Part shown: piece after piece, positions 16,955 through 26,517 of the stretch | How the letters are laid out: each line of letters begins with the position of its first letter | Position numbering within the stretch: the stretch's first letter is position 1 | Assembly: GCF_000012965.1 (NCBI RefSeq) | Contig: NC_007575.1 | Span: forward strand, 1,426,001-1,490,000 | Direction: 5' to 3' | DNA length: 64,000 bases | Source: Sulfurimonas denitrificans DSM 1251 | GTDB taxonomy: Bacteria > Campylobacterota > Campylobacteria > Campylobacterales > Sulfurimonadaceae | The notes under the pieces: generated by a model | Told to the model about the DNA's origin: nothing | The model's database searches: none | What the model saw: the letters and a program-made list of their open reading frames with translations, nothing else | Made by a program: the position numbers and the translations under genes

Positions 16955-17335
16955 ATGGATGGCATAGCAAATGTTGCAAAACAACAACAAACTCAAATGA
17001 GATCTGCTCAAGAGCAGACTCATCTACAGCAGACGCAAGTTCAACAACCAAAGCAAGTTGATTTGGTTAAAGAGATGCAAAAAGAGAGCACGGATGCTCC
17101 AAAAAAGATAGATTCTAAAGAGCAAGTTCAAGATTTAGTAAATCAACTAAACAAAGCACTTGCTCCAATGAATACGAATATTAAATTTGGTGTTGATCAA
17201 CAAGATATATTTTACGTTTCAGTTATAGAGTCTGAAACAAGCAAGATGATAAGAAGATTCCCAGCTGAGCAAGCGGCAGATTTTTTACCAAAGATGCGCG
17301 AAGTTACTGGAATTCTCTTTGATTCAAAAGGGTAG
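16955..17335 (+). CDS. flaG: FlaG family flagellar protein
   Basis: A 126-residue protein: a Gln-rich disordered N-terminus (about 1-45) and a C-terminal FlaG domain (LVNQLNKALAPMNTNIKF; VIESETSKMIRRFPAEQAAD). FlaG influences flagellar filament length and is normally encoded next to fliD; here it stands alone. The excellent sigma-28 promoter upstream places it in the late flagellar class, so the organism is motile and has FliA. AAGGAG at 16942-16947 is the ribosome-binding site. A hairpin straddles its stop codon. Confidence 0.9.
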   Translation: MDGIANVAKQQQTQMRSAQEQTHLQQTQVQQPKQVDLVKEMQKESTDAPKKIDSKEQVQDLVNQLNKALAPMNTNIKFGVDQQDIFYVSVIESETSKMIRRFPAEQAADFLPKMREVTGILFDSKG

Positions 17336-17354
17336 TCAAAAACCCTTTTGAATC
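17321..17354 (+). terminator. Hairpin overlapping the flaG stop codon
   Basis: GATTCAAAAGGG at 17321-17332 pairs perfectly with CCCTTTTGAATC at 17343-17354 (12 bp, 10-base loop). The TAG stop of flaG at 17333-17335 is in the loop. There is no pure T-run after it, so it may terminate weakly or protect the 3' end. Confidence 0.6.
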
Positions 17355-17471
17355 AGCTTTAATCTCTGCTTCTAATTTTTATCTACACTCTTTATCTTAT
17401 TTTGCTAACCCTTGTTTAATATCTTTTGTAGTAAAATCGCGCCAATTATTTTGCTTATAAGGGTTTTTACT

Positions 17472-18686
17472 ATGAAAAGAGAAGTTAAAAAAGTAGTTTT
17501 GGCATATTCTGGCGGACTTGATACTAGTGTTATTTTAAAATGGCTTCAAGATGAGTATAAGTGCGAAGTTGTTACTTTTACTGCTGATATCGGTCAAGGC
17601 GAAGAGGTTGAACCAGCTCGTGCTAAAGCATTAGCCTTAGGAATAAAACCTGAAAATATTTTTATTGATGACTTAAGAGAAGAGTTTGTAAAAGATTATG
17701 TTTTCCCTATGTTTAGAGCAAATGCTATTTATGAGGGCGAATATCTTCTTGGAACTTCAATAGCAAGACCACTCATCGCAAAAAGACAAGTTGAAATCGC
17801 TCACTTAACTAATGCAGATGGAGTGAGCCATGGCGCAACAGGAAAAGGGAACGATCAAGTTAGATTTGAGATGGGTTACTTGAGCAAAGACTCAACTCTT
17901 ACTGTTATCGCTCCATGGAGAGAATGGGATTTAAACTCAAGAGAAAAACTTTTAGCTTATGCTGAAGAGCATGGCATACAAATAGAGAAAAAAGGTAAAA
18001 AATCTCCTTACTCTATGGATGCAAATCTACTACATATATCATACGAAGGTGGAATTTTAGAAGATCCTAACGCGGAGCCAGAAGATAGCATGTGGTTATG
18101 GACTACAAAACCTGAAGATGCCCCAAACACCCCAGAATACATCACAATAGGCTATGAAAATGGAGACCCTGTCTCTTTAAACGGCGAAAAATTAACTCCT
18201 GCAACTATGTTAGAAACACTCAATAAAATAGCTGGCAAACATGGTATTGGGCGTGCAGATATTGTAGAGAACAGATATGTTGGTATGAAAAGCCGTGGAT
18301 GTTATGAAACACCAGGTGGAACTATCATGTTAAAAGGACACCGCGCAATTGAGTCTATCACATTAGACCGCGAAGAAGCTCACTTAAAAGATGAATTAAT
18401 GCCTCGTTATGCAAAACTCATCTATAACGGTTTTTGGTTCTCACCTGAGCGTGAAATGCTTCAAGCAGCAATCGATACAACACAAAAAAATGTAAAAGGT
18501 AGTGTAAAACTAAAACTATACAAAGGTTCTGTAATGGTTGTTGGACGCTCTTCTGAGTTTTCACTATTTAATCCAGAATATTGTACATTTGAAGAAGATG
18601 CGGTATATGACCAAAAAGATGCAGCAGGGTTTATCAAACTTAATGCGCTAAGATTTATTATTGCTGGCAAAGCAAGAAAAAAATAG
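17472..18686 (+). CDS. argG: Argininosuccinate synthase
   Basis: A 404-residue enzyme joining citrulline and aspartate with ATP to form argininosuccinate in arginine synthesis. The PP-loop [15 protein letters not shown] is at the N-terminus; also seen are [31 protein letters not shown] and the C-terminal signature block [15 protein letters not shown] 17472 (AAGGG upstream) is preferred over an in-frame start 60 bases earlier, which would add an unrelated leader. It begins a long co-directional run that continues into the FTR-rhodanese gene 18 bases downstream. Confidence 0.97.
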   Translation: MKREVKKVVLAYSGGLDTSVILKWLQDEYKCEVVTFTADIGQGEEVEPARAKALALGIKPENIFIDDLREEFVKDYVFPMFRANAIYEGEYLLGTSIARPLIAKRQVEIAHLTNADGVSHGATGKGNDQVRFEMGYLSKDSTLTVIAPWREWDLNSREKLLAYAEEHGIQIEKKGKKSPYSMDANLLHISYEGGILEDPNAEPEDSMWLWTTKPEDAPNTPEYITIGYENGDPVSLNGEKLTPATMLETLNKIAGKHGIGRADIVENRYVGMKSRGCYETPGGTIMLKGHRAIESITLDREEAHLKDELMPRYAKLIYNGFWFSPEREMLQAAIDTTQKNVKGSVKLKLYKGSVMVVGRSSEFSLFNPEYCTFEEDAVYDQKDAAGFIKLNALRFIIAGKARKK

Positions 18687-18704
18687 AACCCGCAGGAGAT
18701 AAAC

Positions 18705-19442
18705 ATGAGTATTATAAAAATAGATATGAATTCACCTGAATTTCAAGAAGAGTTACAAAAAACTATAAAATTTACAGATAAAGTAAATCACCAATTTGGT
18801 TGGGTTTACAATCCTCAAGAAGAGGTAAACGAAGGCGTACAAATGGGTCTTGCTAGAAACAAGATGATGTATGGTAAGCGCTTTTGTCCATGTTTTATGG
18901 TTGAAGTTGTAGATGAAAAACCAAGAAGCGTAGATGATAGAATCTGTCCATGTAAACCAGCAATTGAACAAGAGATTCCAGAAGATGGTGTTTGTCACTG
19001 TGGAATCTACTGTACACCTGAGTACGCTGCGAATAAAAGAGCTGAAATGGGCATGGAAGAAGCAGTTCATACGCACTCTCGTGGCTTAACTAAAGAAGAA
19101 GCAACCCTTTTACTAAATCAAAGAGAGCTAGATGGTGATGAAGTAGTCTCCCTTCTTGAAGCAAGAGAACTTGGCATGGTAACTTTCACGCTTGTTGATG
19201 TTCGTGAGCACATGGAGTGGCAGATGGGTCATATTAAAGGTGCAAATAAACTTGTTCCAACAAGTAGTTTTTTTGCTGCACTTGATGACGCTAAGCTAAA
19301 TAAAGAAGAAAATATAATTCTCTACTGTCATGTAGGAAGCAGAAGTGCTCACTGTGCTAGAATTTTAAGTGATATGGGATACACAAAAATAGGAAATTTA
19401 ACTTATGGAATCGTATCTTATGGCGGCGAAATAGAGAGATAA
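18705..19442 (+). CDS. Ferredoxin-thioredoxin reductase catalytic domain fused to rhodanese
   Basis: A 245-residue two-domain protein. Residues 61-103 carry the FTR-beta cysteine pattern: CPC (61-63), CPC (81-83), CHC (97-99) and an extra Cys103, enough for a [4Fe-4S] cluster next to a redox-active disulfide. The spacers (17 and 13 residues) are longer than the 16 and 8 I recall for plant FTR. Residues about 140-245 form a rhodanese domain with catalytic Cys208 in YCHVGSRS. The fusion suggests electron delivery from ferredoxin to a disulfide or persulfide. GGAG at 18694-18697 is the ribosome-binding site. It lies between argG and rplI, a pair I recall as neighbours in Campylobacter. No thioredoxin is nearby. 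Confidence 0.85.
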   Translation: MSIIKIDMNSPEFQEELQKTIKFTDKVNHQFGWVYNPQEEVNEGVQMGLARNKMMYGKRFCPCFMVEVVDEKPRSVDDRICPCKPAIEQEIPEDGVCHCGIYCTPEYAANKRAEMGMEEAVHTHSRGLTKEEATLLLNQRELDGDEVVSLLEARELGMVTFTLVDVREHMEWQMGHIKGANKLVPTSSFFAALDDAKLNKEENIILYCHVGSRSAHCARILSDMGYTKIGNLTYGIVSYGGEIER

Positions 19443-19453
19443 GGAAAAAAACA

Positions 19454-19900
19454 ATGAAAATACTTTTAATAAAAGATGTAAAAACACTTGGAAAAGCAGG
19501 TGAAGTTAAAGAGGTAAAAGATGGCTATGGTCAAAACTTTTTAATAGCAAAAGGTTTTGCAAAACATGCAACAGCTGAGATTTTAGCACAACACAAAGAA
19601 GATGAGAGAATTGCAGCAGAAAACTTAGCTAAGGAGATAGTGTCTCTTAAAGATTTAGCTACAAAGCTTGATAAAGCAGAGATTGTTATCACTAAAAAAC
19701 TAGGACAAAATGGACATCTATTTGGCTCAATTACAAAAGATGAAGTTGCTCATGCTCTCTTAGAGCAGCACAATGTAGAAATTGATAAAAAGCATATTAC
19801 AGATAAATTATCTATTAAAACTGCTGGTAAACATGACTTAGACTTAAGATTAGGTCACGGTATTCACGCTACATTACATGTGGATGTTGTAGGCGAATAA
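19454..19900 (+). CDS. rplI: Ribosomal protein bL9
   Basis: A 148-residue protein with the standard L9 start [18 protein letters not shown] and the [15 protein letters not shown] block that binds 23S rRNA, a long connecting helix and the C-terminal domain ending LHVDVVGE. The length is normal for the family. Its TAA overlaps the hslV ATG by one base. Confidence 0.97.
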   Translation: MKILLIKDVKTLGKAGEVKEVKDGYGQNFLIAKGFAKHATAEILAQHKEDERIAAENLAKEIVSLKDLATKLDKAEIVITKKLGQNGHLFGSITKDEVAHALLEQHNVEIDKKHITDKLSIKTAGKHDLDLRLGHGIHATLHVDVVGE

Positions 19901-20445
19901 TGTTTGACGCTACTACCATACTTGCATACAAAGGTAAAAATAGAGCTGTAATAGGCGGTGACGGTCAAGTTACCTTTGGCAACAGCGTATTAAAAGGCAA
20001 TGCTACAAAAATTCGTACTCTCTATAATGGCAAAATCTTAGCTGGTTTTGCAGGAAGCACTGCAGATGCTTTTAACCTTTTTGATATGTTTGAAGAGTTT
20101 TTAGAGGCAAAAAAAGGCGATATCTTAAAGTCTGTTGTTGAGTTTTCAAAAGCTTGGAGAAAAGATAAAGTTCTTCGCCGTCTTGAAGCTATGATGATAG
20201 TTTTAAATAGTGAACATATTTTCATACTTACAGGAAATGGCGATGTTGTAGAGCCTGAAGATGGGGAGATTGCTTCTATTGGGAGCGGCGGAAACTTTGC
20301 TATTTCAGCTGCACGAGCACTTAAAAAGCACTCTTCGCTTGATGAAGAAGCTCTAGTTAGAGAGAGCTTAAGCATAGCAGCCGATTTGTGTATATATACA
20401 AATCACAATATCAAAGTTCTTTCATTAGATGGAGAAAAGAAGTGA
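19900..20445 (+). CDS. hslV: ATP-dependent protease HslV, peptidase subunit
   Basis: A 181-residue threonine protease of the HslUV complex. The start [12 protein letters not shown] means that Thr5 becomes the N-terminal nucleophile after removal of MFDA, as in Helicobacter Hsl[11 protein letters not shown] and [14 protein letters not shown] are family blocks. It forms a double hexamer capped by HslU. It is translationally coupled on both sides: one-base overlap with rplI and four-base overlap with hslU. Confidence 0.96.
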   Translation: MFDATTILAYKGKNRAVIGGDGQVTFGNSVLKGNATKIRTLYNGKILAGFAGSTADAFNLFDMFEEFLEAKKGDILKSVVEFSKAWRKDKVLRRLEAMMIVLNSEHIFILTGNGDVVEPEDGEIASIGSGGNFAISAARALKKHSSLDEEALVRESLSIAADLCIYTNHNIKVLSLDGEKK

Positions 20446-21770
20446 ATTTAACGCCAAAAGAGATTGTTGAGTATCTAGATGAGTATGTAATATCTCAGCA
20501 AAATGCCAAAAAAACTATCGCTCTTGCTCTTAGAACTAGATATAGAAGAATGCAGCTAAGCCCTGAGCTTCAAAGCGATATAACACCAAAAAATATCCTT
20601 ATGATAGGCTCAACTGGAGTTGGTAAAACAGAGATTTCAAGACGTTTGGCAAAGATGATGAAAGTTCCTTTTATCAAAGTTGAAGCTAGTAAATATACAG
20701 AAGTTGGCTTTGTTGGACGTGATGTTGAGTCTATGATTAGAGATTTGGTTGTTGCCTCTATTGCTATTGTTAAAGCAGAAAAAGAGGAAGAAAATAGAGA
20801 AAAAATTGACAACTATATTTTAAATAAAATAGTTGAGAAACTTCTTCCACCTCTTCCACTTGGTGCTAGTGAGAGTAAAAAAGATGACTATCAAAGGCTT
20901 CTGAGTGTTATGGAAGAGAGAGTTTTATCTGGAGAGATGGATGATAAAATCATACAACTTGAAGTTCAAAAGATACATGTAGAATTCAATGATACAAATC
21001 TTCCTCCAGAGATGGCAAAAGTACAAGAGTCATTTTCTCGTGTATTTTCTCAAATGAACAAAGAGGACAACAAAAAAGAGCTAAGCGTAAAAGATGCCAA
21101 AATCATCTTAAGAGATGAAGCGAGCGCAAAACTCATAGACTCAACTCATATAAATGTTGAAGCCCTAAGACGTGCTGAAAATGGTGGAATTATTTTTCTT
21201 GATGAGATAGATAAAATAGCTATAAGCGAAAAGTCTCAAGGTAGAAATGATCCAAGTAAAGAGGGAGTTCAAAGAGATTTGTTGCCTATCGTTGAGGGAA
21301 GTAGCGTTTCTACAAAATATGGAACAATAAATACAGACCATATTCTATTTATCGCAGCTGGTGCTTTTCATCTATGCAAACCAAGCGATTTGATTCCAGA
21401 ACTTCAAGGAAGATTTCCTCTTAGAGTTGAGCTTGAATCTTTAAATGAAGAGACTCTGTACAAGATATTAACTCAAACAAAGAACTCTCTTCTAAGACAG
21501 TATGAAGCTCTTCTTAGCGTTGAGGGAATGAAGCTGACATTTGAAGATGAAGCTATAAAAGCCATCGCTAAATTAGCACATCGTGCAAATGAGATAGCCG
21601 AGGATATAGGAGCTAGAAGACTTCATACCGTTATAGAGAAAATCTTAGAAGATGTTAGCTTCAGTGCAAACGAGTATAAAGATAAAGAGTTTATAGTTAC
21701 TTCAAAATTAGTACATGAAAAGTTAGACACAATAGTTGAGAATGACGATCTCTCTAGATATATCTTATAG
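20442..21770 (+). CDS. hslU: HslU unfoldase (ATPase subunit of HslUV)
   Basis: A 442-residue AAA+ ATPase. It starts at GTG 20442 ([20 protein letters not shown]), giving the GTGA overlap with hslV. Walker A is STGVGKTEI, followed by the pore loop [15 protein letters not shown], the I-domain insertion (about 110-215), Walker [14 protein letters not shown], sensor block [11 protein letters not shown] and the C-terminal tail DDLSRYIL that inserts into HslV. It unfolds substrates and feeds them to HslV. Confidence 0.96.
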   Translation: MNLTPKEIVEYLDEYVISQQNAKKTIALALRTRYRRMQLSPELQSDITPKNILMIGSTGVGKTEISRRLAKMMKVPFIKVEASKYTEVGFVGRDVESMIRDLVVASIAIVKAEKEEENREKIDNYILNKIVEKLLPPLPLGASESKKDDYQRLLSVMEERVLSGEMDDKIIQLEVQKIHVEFNDTNLPPEMAKVQESFSRVFSQMNKEDNKKELSVKDAKIILRDEASAKLIDSTHINVEALRRAENGGIIFLDEIDKIAISEKSQGRNDPSKEGVQRDLLPIVEGSSVSTKYGTINTDHILFIAAGAFHLCKPSDLIPELQGRFPLRVELESLNEETLYKILTQTKNSLLRQYEALLSVEGMKLTFEDEAIKAIAKLAHRANEIAEDIGARRLHTVIEKILEDVSFSANEYKDKEFIVTSKLVHEKLDTIVENDDLSRYIL

Positions 21771-21779
21771 GAAAAAAAC

Positions 21780-22682
21780 ATGGCAAATCACGCCTCAACT
21801 AAAGAAACCAAAGCTGGTTTTGTTTCACTAATAGGTCGTCCAAACGCAGGAAAGAGCACTTTAATGAACTCTCTTTTGGGTGAAAACATTGCCATGGTTA
21901 GCCAAAAGGCAAATGCAACAAGAAAAAGATCAAATGCAATAGTTATGCACAATGATACTCAAATTATCTTTGTTGATACGCCAGGGTTACATGAGAGAGA
22001 AAAAGTGTTAAATCAGTTTATGCTTGATGAAGCACTCAAAGCCATGGGGGATTGTGATTTAATAGTTTATCTAGCTCCAATTACCGATAGTATTGAAAAC
22101 TATGAAAAATTTTTAAAACTTAACAACTCAAAAGTAAAACATATCATAGTCTTAAGCAAGATAGATCAAGTCTCACAAGATAAACTCTTTAAAAAAATAT
22201 TGCAATACAATCAATTCTCAGATAACTTTGAAGCATTAATCCCAATGGCAATTCCAAAAAAAATTGGACATAAAGATTTGCTTGAGACTATCTCAAAAAT
22301 GCTTCCTGCATCTCCGTTTCTTTTTGATCCAGAGGATTTGACAAGCGAATTAGTGCGTGATATATATGCTGGATTTATCAGAGAGGGAGTTTTTCAAAAT
22401 GTAAGTGATGAAATCCCTTATGAGTCTGATGTATTAATAGAAAAAATATATGAAGAGAAAAATGTAGATAGAATCATTGCAACCATAATTGTAGAAAAAG
22501 AGTCTCAAAAGGGAATCATTATCGGCAGAGGCGGGGAAGGCATAAAAAGAATAGGCAAATACTCAAGAGAAAAGATAGAGATGCTAAGTGGGAAAAAAGC
22601 ATACCTTGATTTACAAGTTGTTGTAAAAAAGGGTTGGAGTAAAGATAAATCATATTTACAAGAGATAGGTTACACATCATGA
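21780..22682 (+). CDS. era: GTPase Era, 16S rRNA-processing factor
   Basis: A 300-residue protein with G1 GRPNAGKST, G3 DTPG, G4 SKID (Ser instead of the usual Asn) and a C-terminal KH domain with GRGGEGIKRIGKYSREKIE. Era binds the 3' end of 16S rRNA and is needed for 30S maturation. It follows hslU by 9 bases and overlaps csd6 by 4 bases, an order I recall from Helicobacter pylori. Confidence 0.95.
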   Translation: MANHASTKETKAGFVSLIGRPNAGKSTLMNSLLGENIAMVSQKANATRKRSNAIVMHNDTQIIFVDTPGLHEREKVLNQFMLDEALKAMGDCDLIVYLAPITDSIENYEKFLKLNNSKVKHIIVLSKIDQVSQDKLFKKILQYNQFSDNFEALIPMAIPKKIGHKDLLETISKMLPASPFLFDPEDLTSELVRDIYAGFIREGVFQNVSDEIPYESDVLIEKIYEEKNVDRIIATIIVEKESQKGIIIGRGGEGIKRIGKYSREKIEMLSGKKAYLDLQVVVKKGWSKDKSYLQEIGYTS

Positions 22683-23644
22683 AACTACTACTACTTATAC
22701 TACTGAGTTTAAATGTTTACGCTGTTGATATATTAACAAGCTACAGAAATAATGGTACTGCTGACATCGAGAAGCAGATGGATTTGGAGCTATCAACTGA
22801 GCAATATTGGAAAACTCAAATAAAAGATGGGGATATAAATTTTGGATTTATCGAATCGTATGAAAATATTCTTACATGTGATAAATCACTATCGTCTCTA
22901 AATTTATATTCACTTGATGAAAATCAGAATTTTAAATTTAAAAAAAAATATAGTGCATTTACTGGAAAAATGAAAGGTGATAAAATAAAAGAGGGAGATT
23001 TAAGAACTCCAACAGGAATATATCAAATCACTCAAAAACTCTCAAAAGAGACTAAACTAGACCCATTCTATGGACCATTTGCTTTTGTTACATCATATCC
23101 AAATGTTTACGACACATACAAAGGAAAAAATGGTTCTGGAATATGGATACATGGACTTCCAGCGGAAGATAGAGATGAGTTTACAAGGGGTTGTATTGCA
23201 ATAAACAATTCAAGTATTGAGTGTTTAAATAAAAATATTGACATATCTAAAACACTTCTTATCATTAACGATTCTGAAGTTAAACAAAATGTTGCAAAAG
23301 AGAGTCTAGTCTCTATACTAGCACAATTATATGCTTGGAGACATGCATGGCTATACGATGATATAAAAAATTATTTAAGTTTTTACTCTCCTAACTTTGT
23401 TAGGTTTGATGGAATGGATATCGAAAAATTCAGAAGTTATAAAACAAGAGTTTTTCAAAAAAATGAGAAAAAAACTATTATTTTCAACAATATAAACGTT
23501 CTTCCTTACCCAAACAGCCCCAATATTTATGAAATAACATTTCAAGAGCACTATAAATCTGCTAGTTTTGAGTTCAATGGAGACAAAACTTTAGTAATTG
23601 AACTCGATGAAAACAAAAAAATGAAAATATTAACAGAAAAATAA
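22679..23644 (+). CDS. csd6: Cell-shape L,D-carboxypeptidase, YkuD family (Csd6/Pgp2-like)
   Basis: A 321-residue exported protein: signal peptide 1-15, a helical N-domain, a YkuD catalytic domain with His158 (WIHGLP) and Cys172 (EFTRGCIAI), and a C-terminal NTF2-like pocket domain (about 200-321). That arrangement is the one known for Helicobacter Csd6 and Campylobacter Pgp2, which trim muropeptide tetrapeptides to tripeptides or tripeptides to dipeptides and determine helical cell form. It overlaps era by 4 bases and lies 12 bases before the Csd4/Pgp1-like gene. Confidence 0.88.
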   Translation: MKLLLLILLSLNVYAVDILTSYRNNGTADIEKQMDLELSTEQYWKTQIKDGDINFGFIESYENILTCDKSLSSLNLYSLDENQNFKFKKKYSAFTGKMKGDKIKEGDLRTPTGIYQITQKLSKETKLDPFYGPFAFVTSYPNVYDTYKGKNGSGIWIHGLPAEDRDEFTRGCIAINNSSIECLNKNIDISKTLLIINDSEVKQNVAKESLVSILAQLYAWRHAWLYDDIKNYLSFYSPNFVRFDGMDIEKFRSYKTRVFQKNEKKTIIFNNINVLPYPNSPNIYEITFQEHYKSASFEFNGDKTLVIELDENKKMKILTEK

Positions 23645-23656
23645 AAGAGTATATTT

Positions 23657-24952
23657 ATGAAAAATATTTCACTAAAGCTCTCTTTATTTTTAATTCTTCT
23701 CTCTCCTCTCTTTGGAGAGATTCAACTAATTAAAAAAGAAAACAGCGATTCAAACACAACTCTTCTAGTCATTGGTGGGATACACGGCGATGAACCTGGT
23801 GGATATTTCGCCGCATCACTTTTAACAACACACTACAAAATAAATTCAAATAACTTATGGGTTGTTCCAAACCTAAACAAAGATAGTATCATCAAGGATA
23901 ACAGAGGCATAAATGGAGATATGAATAGAAAATTCTCTATAATAGAACAACATGACAAAGATATGCAAACCGTAGAGGATATAAAAGAGATAATTTTACA
24001 AAACAAAGTCTCTTTGGTTTTAAACCTTCATGATGGAAATGGATTTTATAGAAAAACAAACAAAGGAAATATATTTAATCCAAATGCGTGGGGTCAAACA
24101 TGTGTTATTGATCAATGCAGTCTAAATATTGATCAGCCCTTTGGCAATTTAAATAAAATTGCTCTTGATATAAAAGAGGCAATTAATAAAAAACTCATTG
24201 AAGAGCACCACACTTTTGATGTAAAAAATACAAATACTAAGTTTGAAGATGAAGCGATGAAGCTCTCTCTTACATATTTTGCAGTTACAAATAACAAGCC
24301 AGCTTTTGCGATAGAGAGTAGTAAAAATCTACCTTCGCTATCTCAAAAAGTTTTTTATCATCTCTTAGCAATAGAAGAATTTATGAATATTATGAATATC
24401 TCTTTTAAAAGAGAGTTTGAGCTAAACGAAAAAAATATAGATGAGATCCTAAAAGATAATGGTACTTTGAGTATAAATAACAATATTTCAATAAATTTAA
24501 CAAATATAAAAAAAACTTTAAGCTTTATTCCGATAAAATCAGAAAATAACAAGTTTAAATTTTCAAACACATTAGGCAACATTGTGAAAGAAGGTCAAAA
24601 TTTTGTTGTTTATATAGGCAATAAGATGATAACTACTCTTTCTCCACAATATTTTAAAATTGGAGATTCTTGTAAAGAAGAGTTTGAGGCAGTTGTTGAT
24701 GGCGAGAGAATCTCTTTAAAAAGTGTTTCAAATATTTTTGTTAATGACAATTTTAAAATTATTAAAGACGATGAATATCGTGTTAATATTATTGGCTACA
24801 AAGCAGTTGGCCAGATTGATGAGAGTGATATAAATGTTTCGCTTAAAGATTTTGACAAAAGATTCTCAATAGATGCTGATGAAAAAGTTTATAGAATTGA
24901 GTTTTATAAAAACAGTGAATTTTGTTCTATGTCAGAGGTTCATTTTAGATAG
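23657..24952 (+). CDS. csd4: Cell-shape D,L-carboxypeptidase, M14 family (Csd4/Pgp1-like)
   Basis: A 431-residue exported zinc carboxypeptidase: signal peptide 1-20, M14 domain to about residue 240, then two beta-rich domains. Probable zinc ligands are His43 and Glu46 in GGIHGDEPGG and His125 in LNLHDGNGF. H. pylori Csd4 is known for an unusual Gln at the first position; here it is the standard His. The family cleaves muropeptide tripeptide to dipeptide. It lies between csd6 and the pilus genes with gaps of 12 and 11 bases. Confidence 0.88.
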   Translation: MKNISLKLSLFLILLSPLFGEIQLIKKENSDSNTTLLVIGGIHGDEPGGYFAASLLTTHYKINSNNLWVVPNLNKDSIIKDNRGINGDMNRKFSIIEQHDKDMQTVEDIKEIILQNKVSLVLNLHDGNGFYRKTNKGNIFNPNAWGQTCVIDQCSLNIDQPFGNLNKIALDIKEAINKKLIEEHHTFDVKNTNTKFEDEAMKLSLTYFAVTNNKPAFAIESSKNLPSLSQKVFYHLLAIEEFMNIMNISFKREFELNEKNIDEILKDNGTLSINNNISINLTNIKKTLSFIPIKSENNKFKFSNTLGNIVKEGQNFVVYIGNKMITTLSPQYFKIGDSCKEEFEAVVDGERISLKSVSNIFVNDNFKIIKDDEYRVNIIGYKAVGQIDESDINVSLKDFDKRFSIDADEKVYRIEFYKNSEFCSMSEVHFR

Positions 24953-24963
24953 GATTATTCAAA

Positions 24964-26517
24964 ATGGGTAAAAAAGAATACCCATCCTTTTGCAGCGTAC
25001 TCTCAATTAATCCTTATAAAAACAGTTACATTTTAAATATTGAAAATAAGTTAAATTCAATAACCTCCACATCGTACACTAAAGAGCAATATGTAATCTC
25101 TTACCTTAATATAAATAAATTTATCAATACTCATATAGAAATTAGCAAAAACATACCTCAAGAGCATCTATATGATGCTATCTACAATAAAGCGTATGAT
25201 GAACTTGGTCTCGATCAAACAACTATGTACCAAATAGAGTATATTGAGATTTTTAATAAATTGGACGAAAATCATAGAAATTTTCATATATTTATAATTG
25301 ACCCTTTAACGGTTGAACATCTTTTTAAAAGTGCAGTTGAGACAATTAAATATATTGATTATATTACTCCCTCTCCTCTTTTAATTAAAGCTCTATATTC
25401 CAAAAACTTGATAGAAAAGAGTGGTCTGCACTGTTTTATCTATTTTCAAGAAAATGAGACCTTTATAGCAATATATAATGAGAAAGAGTTTCTCTATACA
25501 AAGTCTATAAACTACTCATTTATAGAGATGCATGAGAGATTTTGTCAATTATATGGTGAGATGGTTGAATATGAAGATTTTATATATTTTCTGTCTTATG
25601 AAGATTTAAAAACTACTCAGAGTATCTATAAAACATCTATTATAAAGCTATATAAAGAAGTTTTCGCAAACATAAACGATATTTTGACTTATGTAAAAAG
25701 AGCTTTGAATTTAGGAAAGTTTGAGACTCTATATGTAGATACTCAACTTCCCTCTATTACAAAAATAGATGAGATGGCAGAAGCTGAACTTGGAATTAAG
25801 TGCTCTAATTTTAATTTTAACTATGGATTTATAAACCACGATGCTCATACAGATCATATCCATGCATTAATGCATATCTATTCAACTCTCTTGGAGGAGG
25901 ATAGATACAAGTGTAATTTTACTATATATCATCGTCCTGCAAAATTTATGCAAAGATATAGCGGTCGCACTATACTACTCTTTGTTGCAACACTAACTCT
26001 TGCCTTTTTGTATCCTGTTTCATACTGGACACTAACATATACTAAGTCACTCCAATACAAGCTACTTGAAGAAGAATACACAAATTTACATAATTTAAAA
26101 ACGACAAGAGAGGCACTTATAAAGAGTAAAGAAGAGGGGAAAGATAAAGTTTTTAAACTTGTAAATGATGAAAAAGAGGAGTATCTAAATAGGAAAAATA
26201 CTCTTGTAAAAATTCATGATGTTAAAGTGAGCTATCCGATGAAAGCTGATTTATTGCAGATTTTCACAAAAGACTTTAACAAATTTAGCCTCAACCTAGA
26301 GAGCATTTTTTATACTGAAGTACAAAAGAGCCAAGAGGTGGAAGCTTCCAAAGAGTTCAAATTTGGCTTAGTCTCTGTGAATGATAAAAAGATAACTGAT
26401 TTAATCAAATACTTAACAAAAATATATGGCGAGAAATTTCACTTCTCTTTAACAGAAATAGTATATGACTCAGAAGAGAAGTTATACTTTGGCGAATTAA
26501 AAGTGAATTTAATATGA
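24964..26517 (+). CDS. PilM/PilN-like fused pilus assembly protein
   Basis: A 517-residue protein. Residues 1-330 are cytoplasmic and may be a divergent actin-like (PilM-type) domain, without clear ATP-binding motifs; a single span follows (about 335-358, TILLFVATLTLAFLYPVSYW), then a coiled coil (about 365-420) and a small periplasmic alpha/beta domain, the layout of PilN. It would correspond to PilM and PilN joined in one chain, linking cytoplasmic and periplasmic parts of the alignment complex. Assignment rests on topology and gene order, not on strong motifs. Overlap with the next gene is 4 bases. Confidence 0.65.
   Translation: MGKKEYPSFCSVLSINPYKNSYILNIENKLNSITSTSYTKEQYVISYLNINKFINTHIEISKNIPQEHLYDAIYNKAYDELGLDQTTMYQIEYIEIFNKLDENHRNFHIFIIDPLTVEHLFKSAVETIKYIDYITPSPLLIKALYSKNLIEKSGLHCFIYFQENETFIAIYNEKEFLYTKSINYSFIEMHERFCQLYGEMVEYEDFIYFLSYEDLKTTQSIYKTSIIKLYKEVFANINDILTYVKRALNLGKFETLYVDTQLPSITKIDEMAEAELGIKCSNFNFNYGFINHDAHTDHIHALMHIYSTLLEEDRYKCNFTIYHRPAKFMQRYSGRTILLFVATLTLAFLYPVSYWTLTYTKSLQYKLLEEEYTNLHNLKTTREALIKSKEEGKDKVFKLVNDEKEEYLNRKNTLVKIHDVKVSYPMKADLLQIFTKDFNKFSLNLESIFYTEVQKSQEVEASKEFKFGLVSVNDKKITDLIKYLTKIYGEKFHFSLTEIVYDSEEKLYFGELKVNLI

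Noticed and set aside
17412-17471. An upstream start for argG
   Set aside because: The added twenty residues are unrelated to ArgG; ATG 17472 with AAGGG gives the standard N-terminus.
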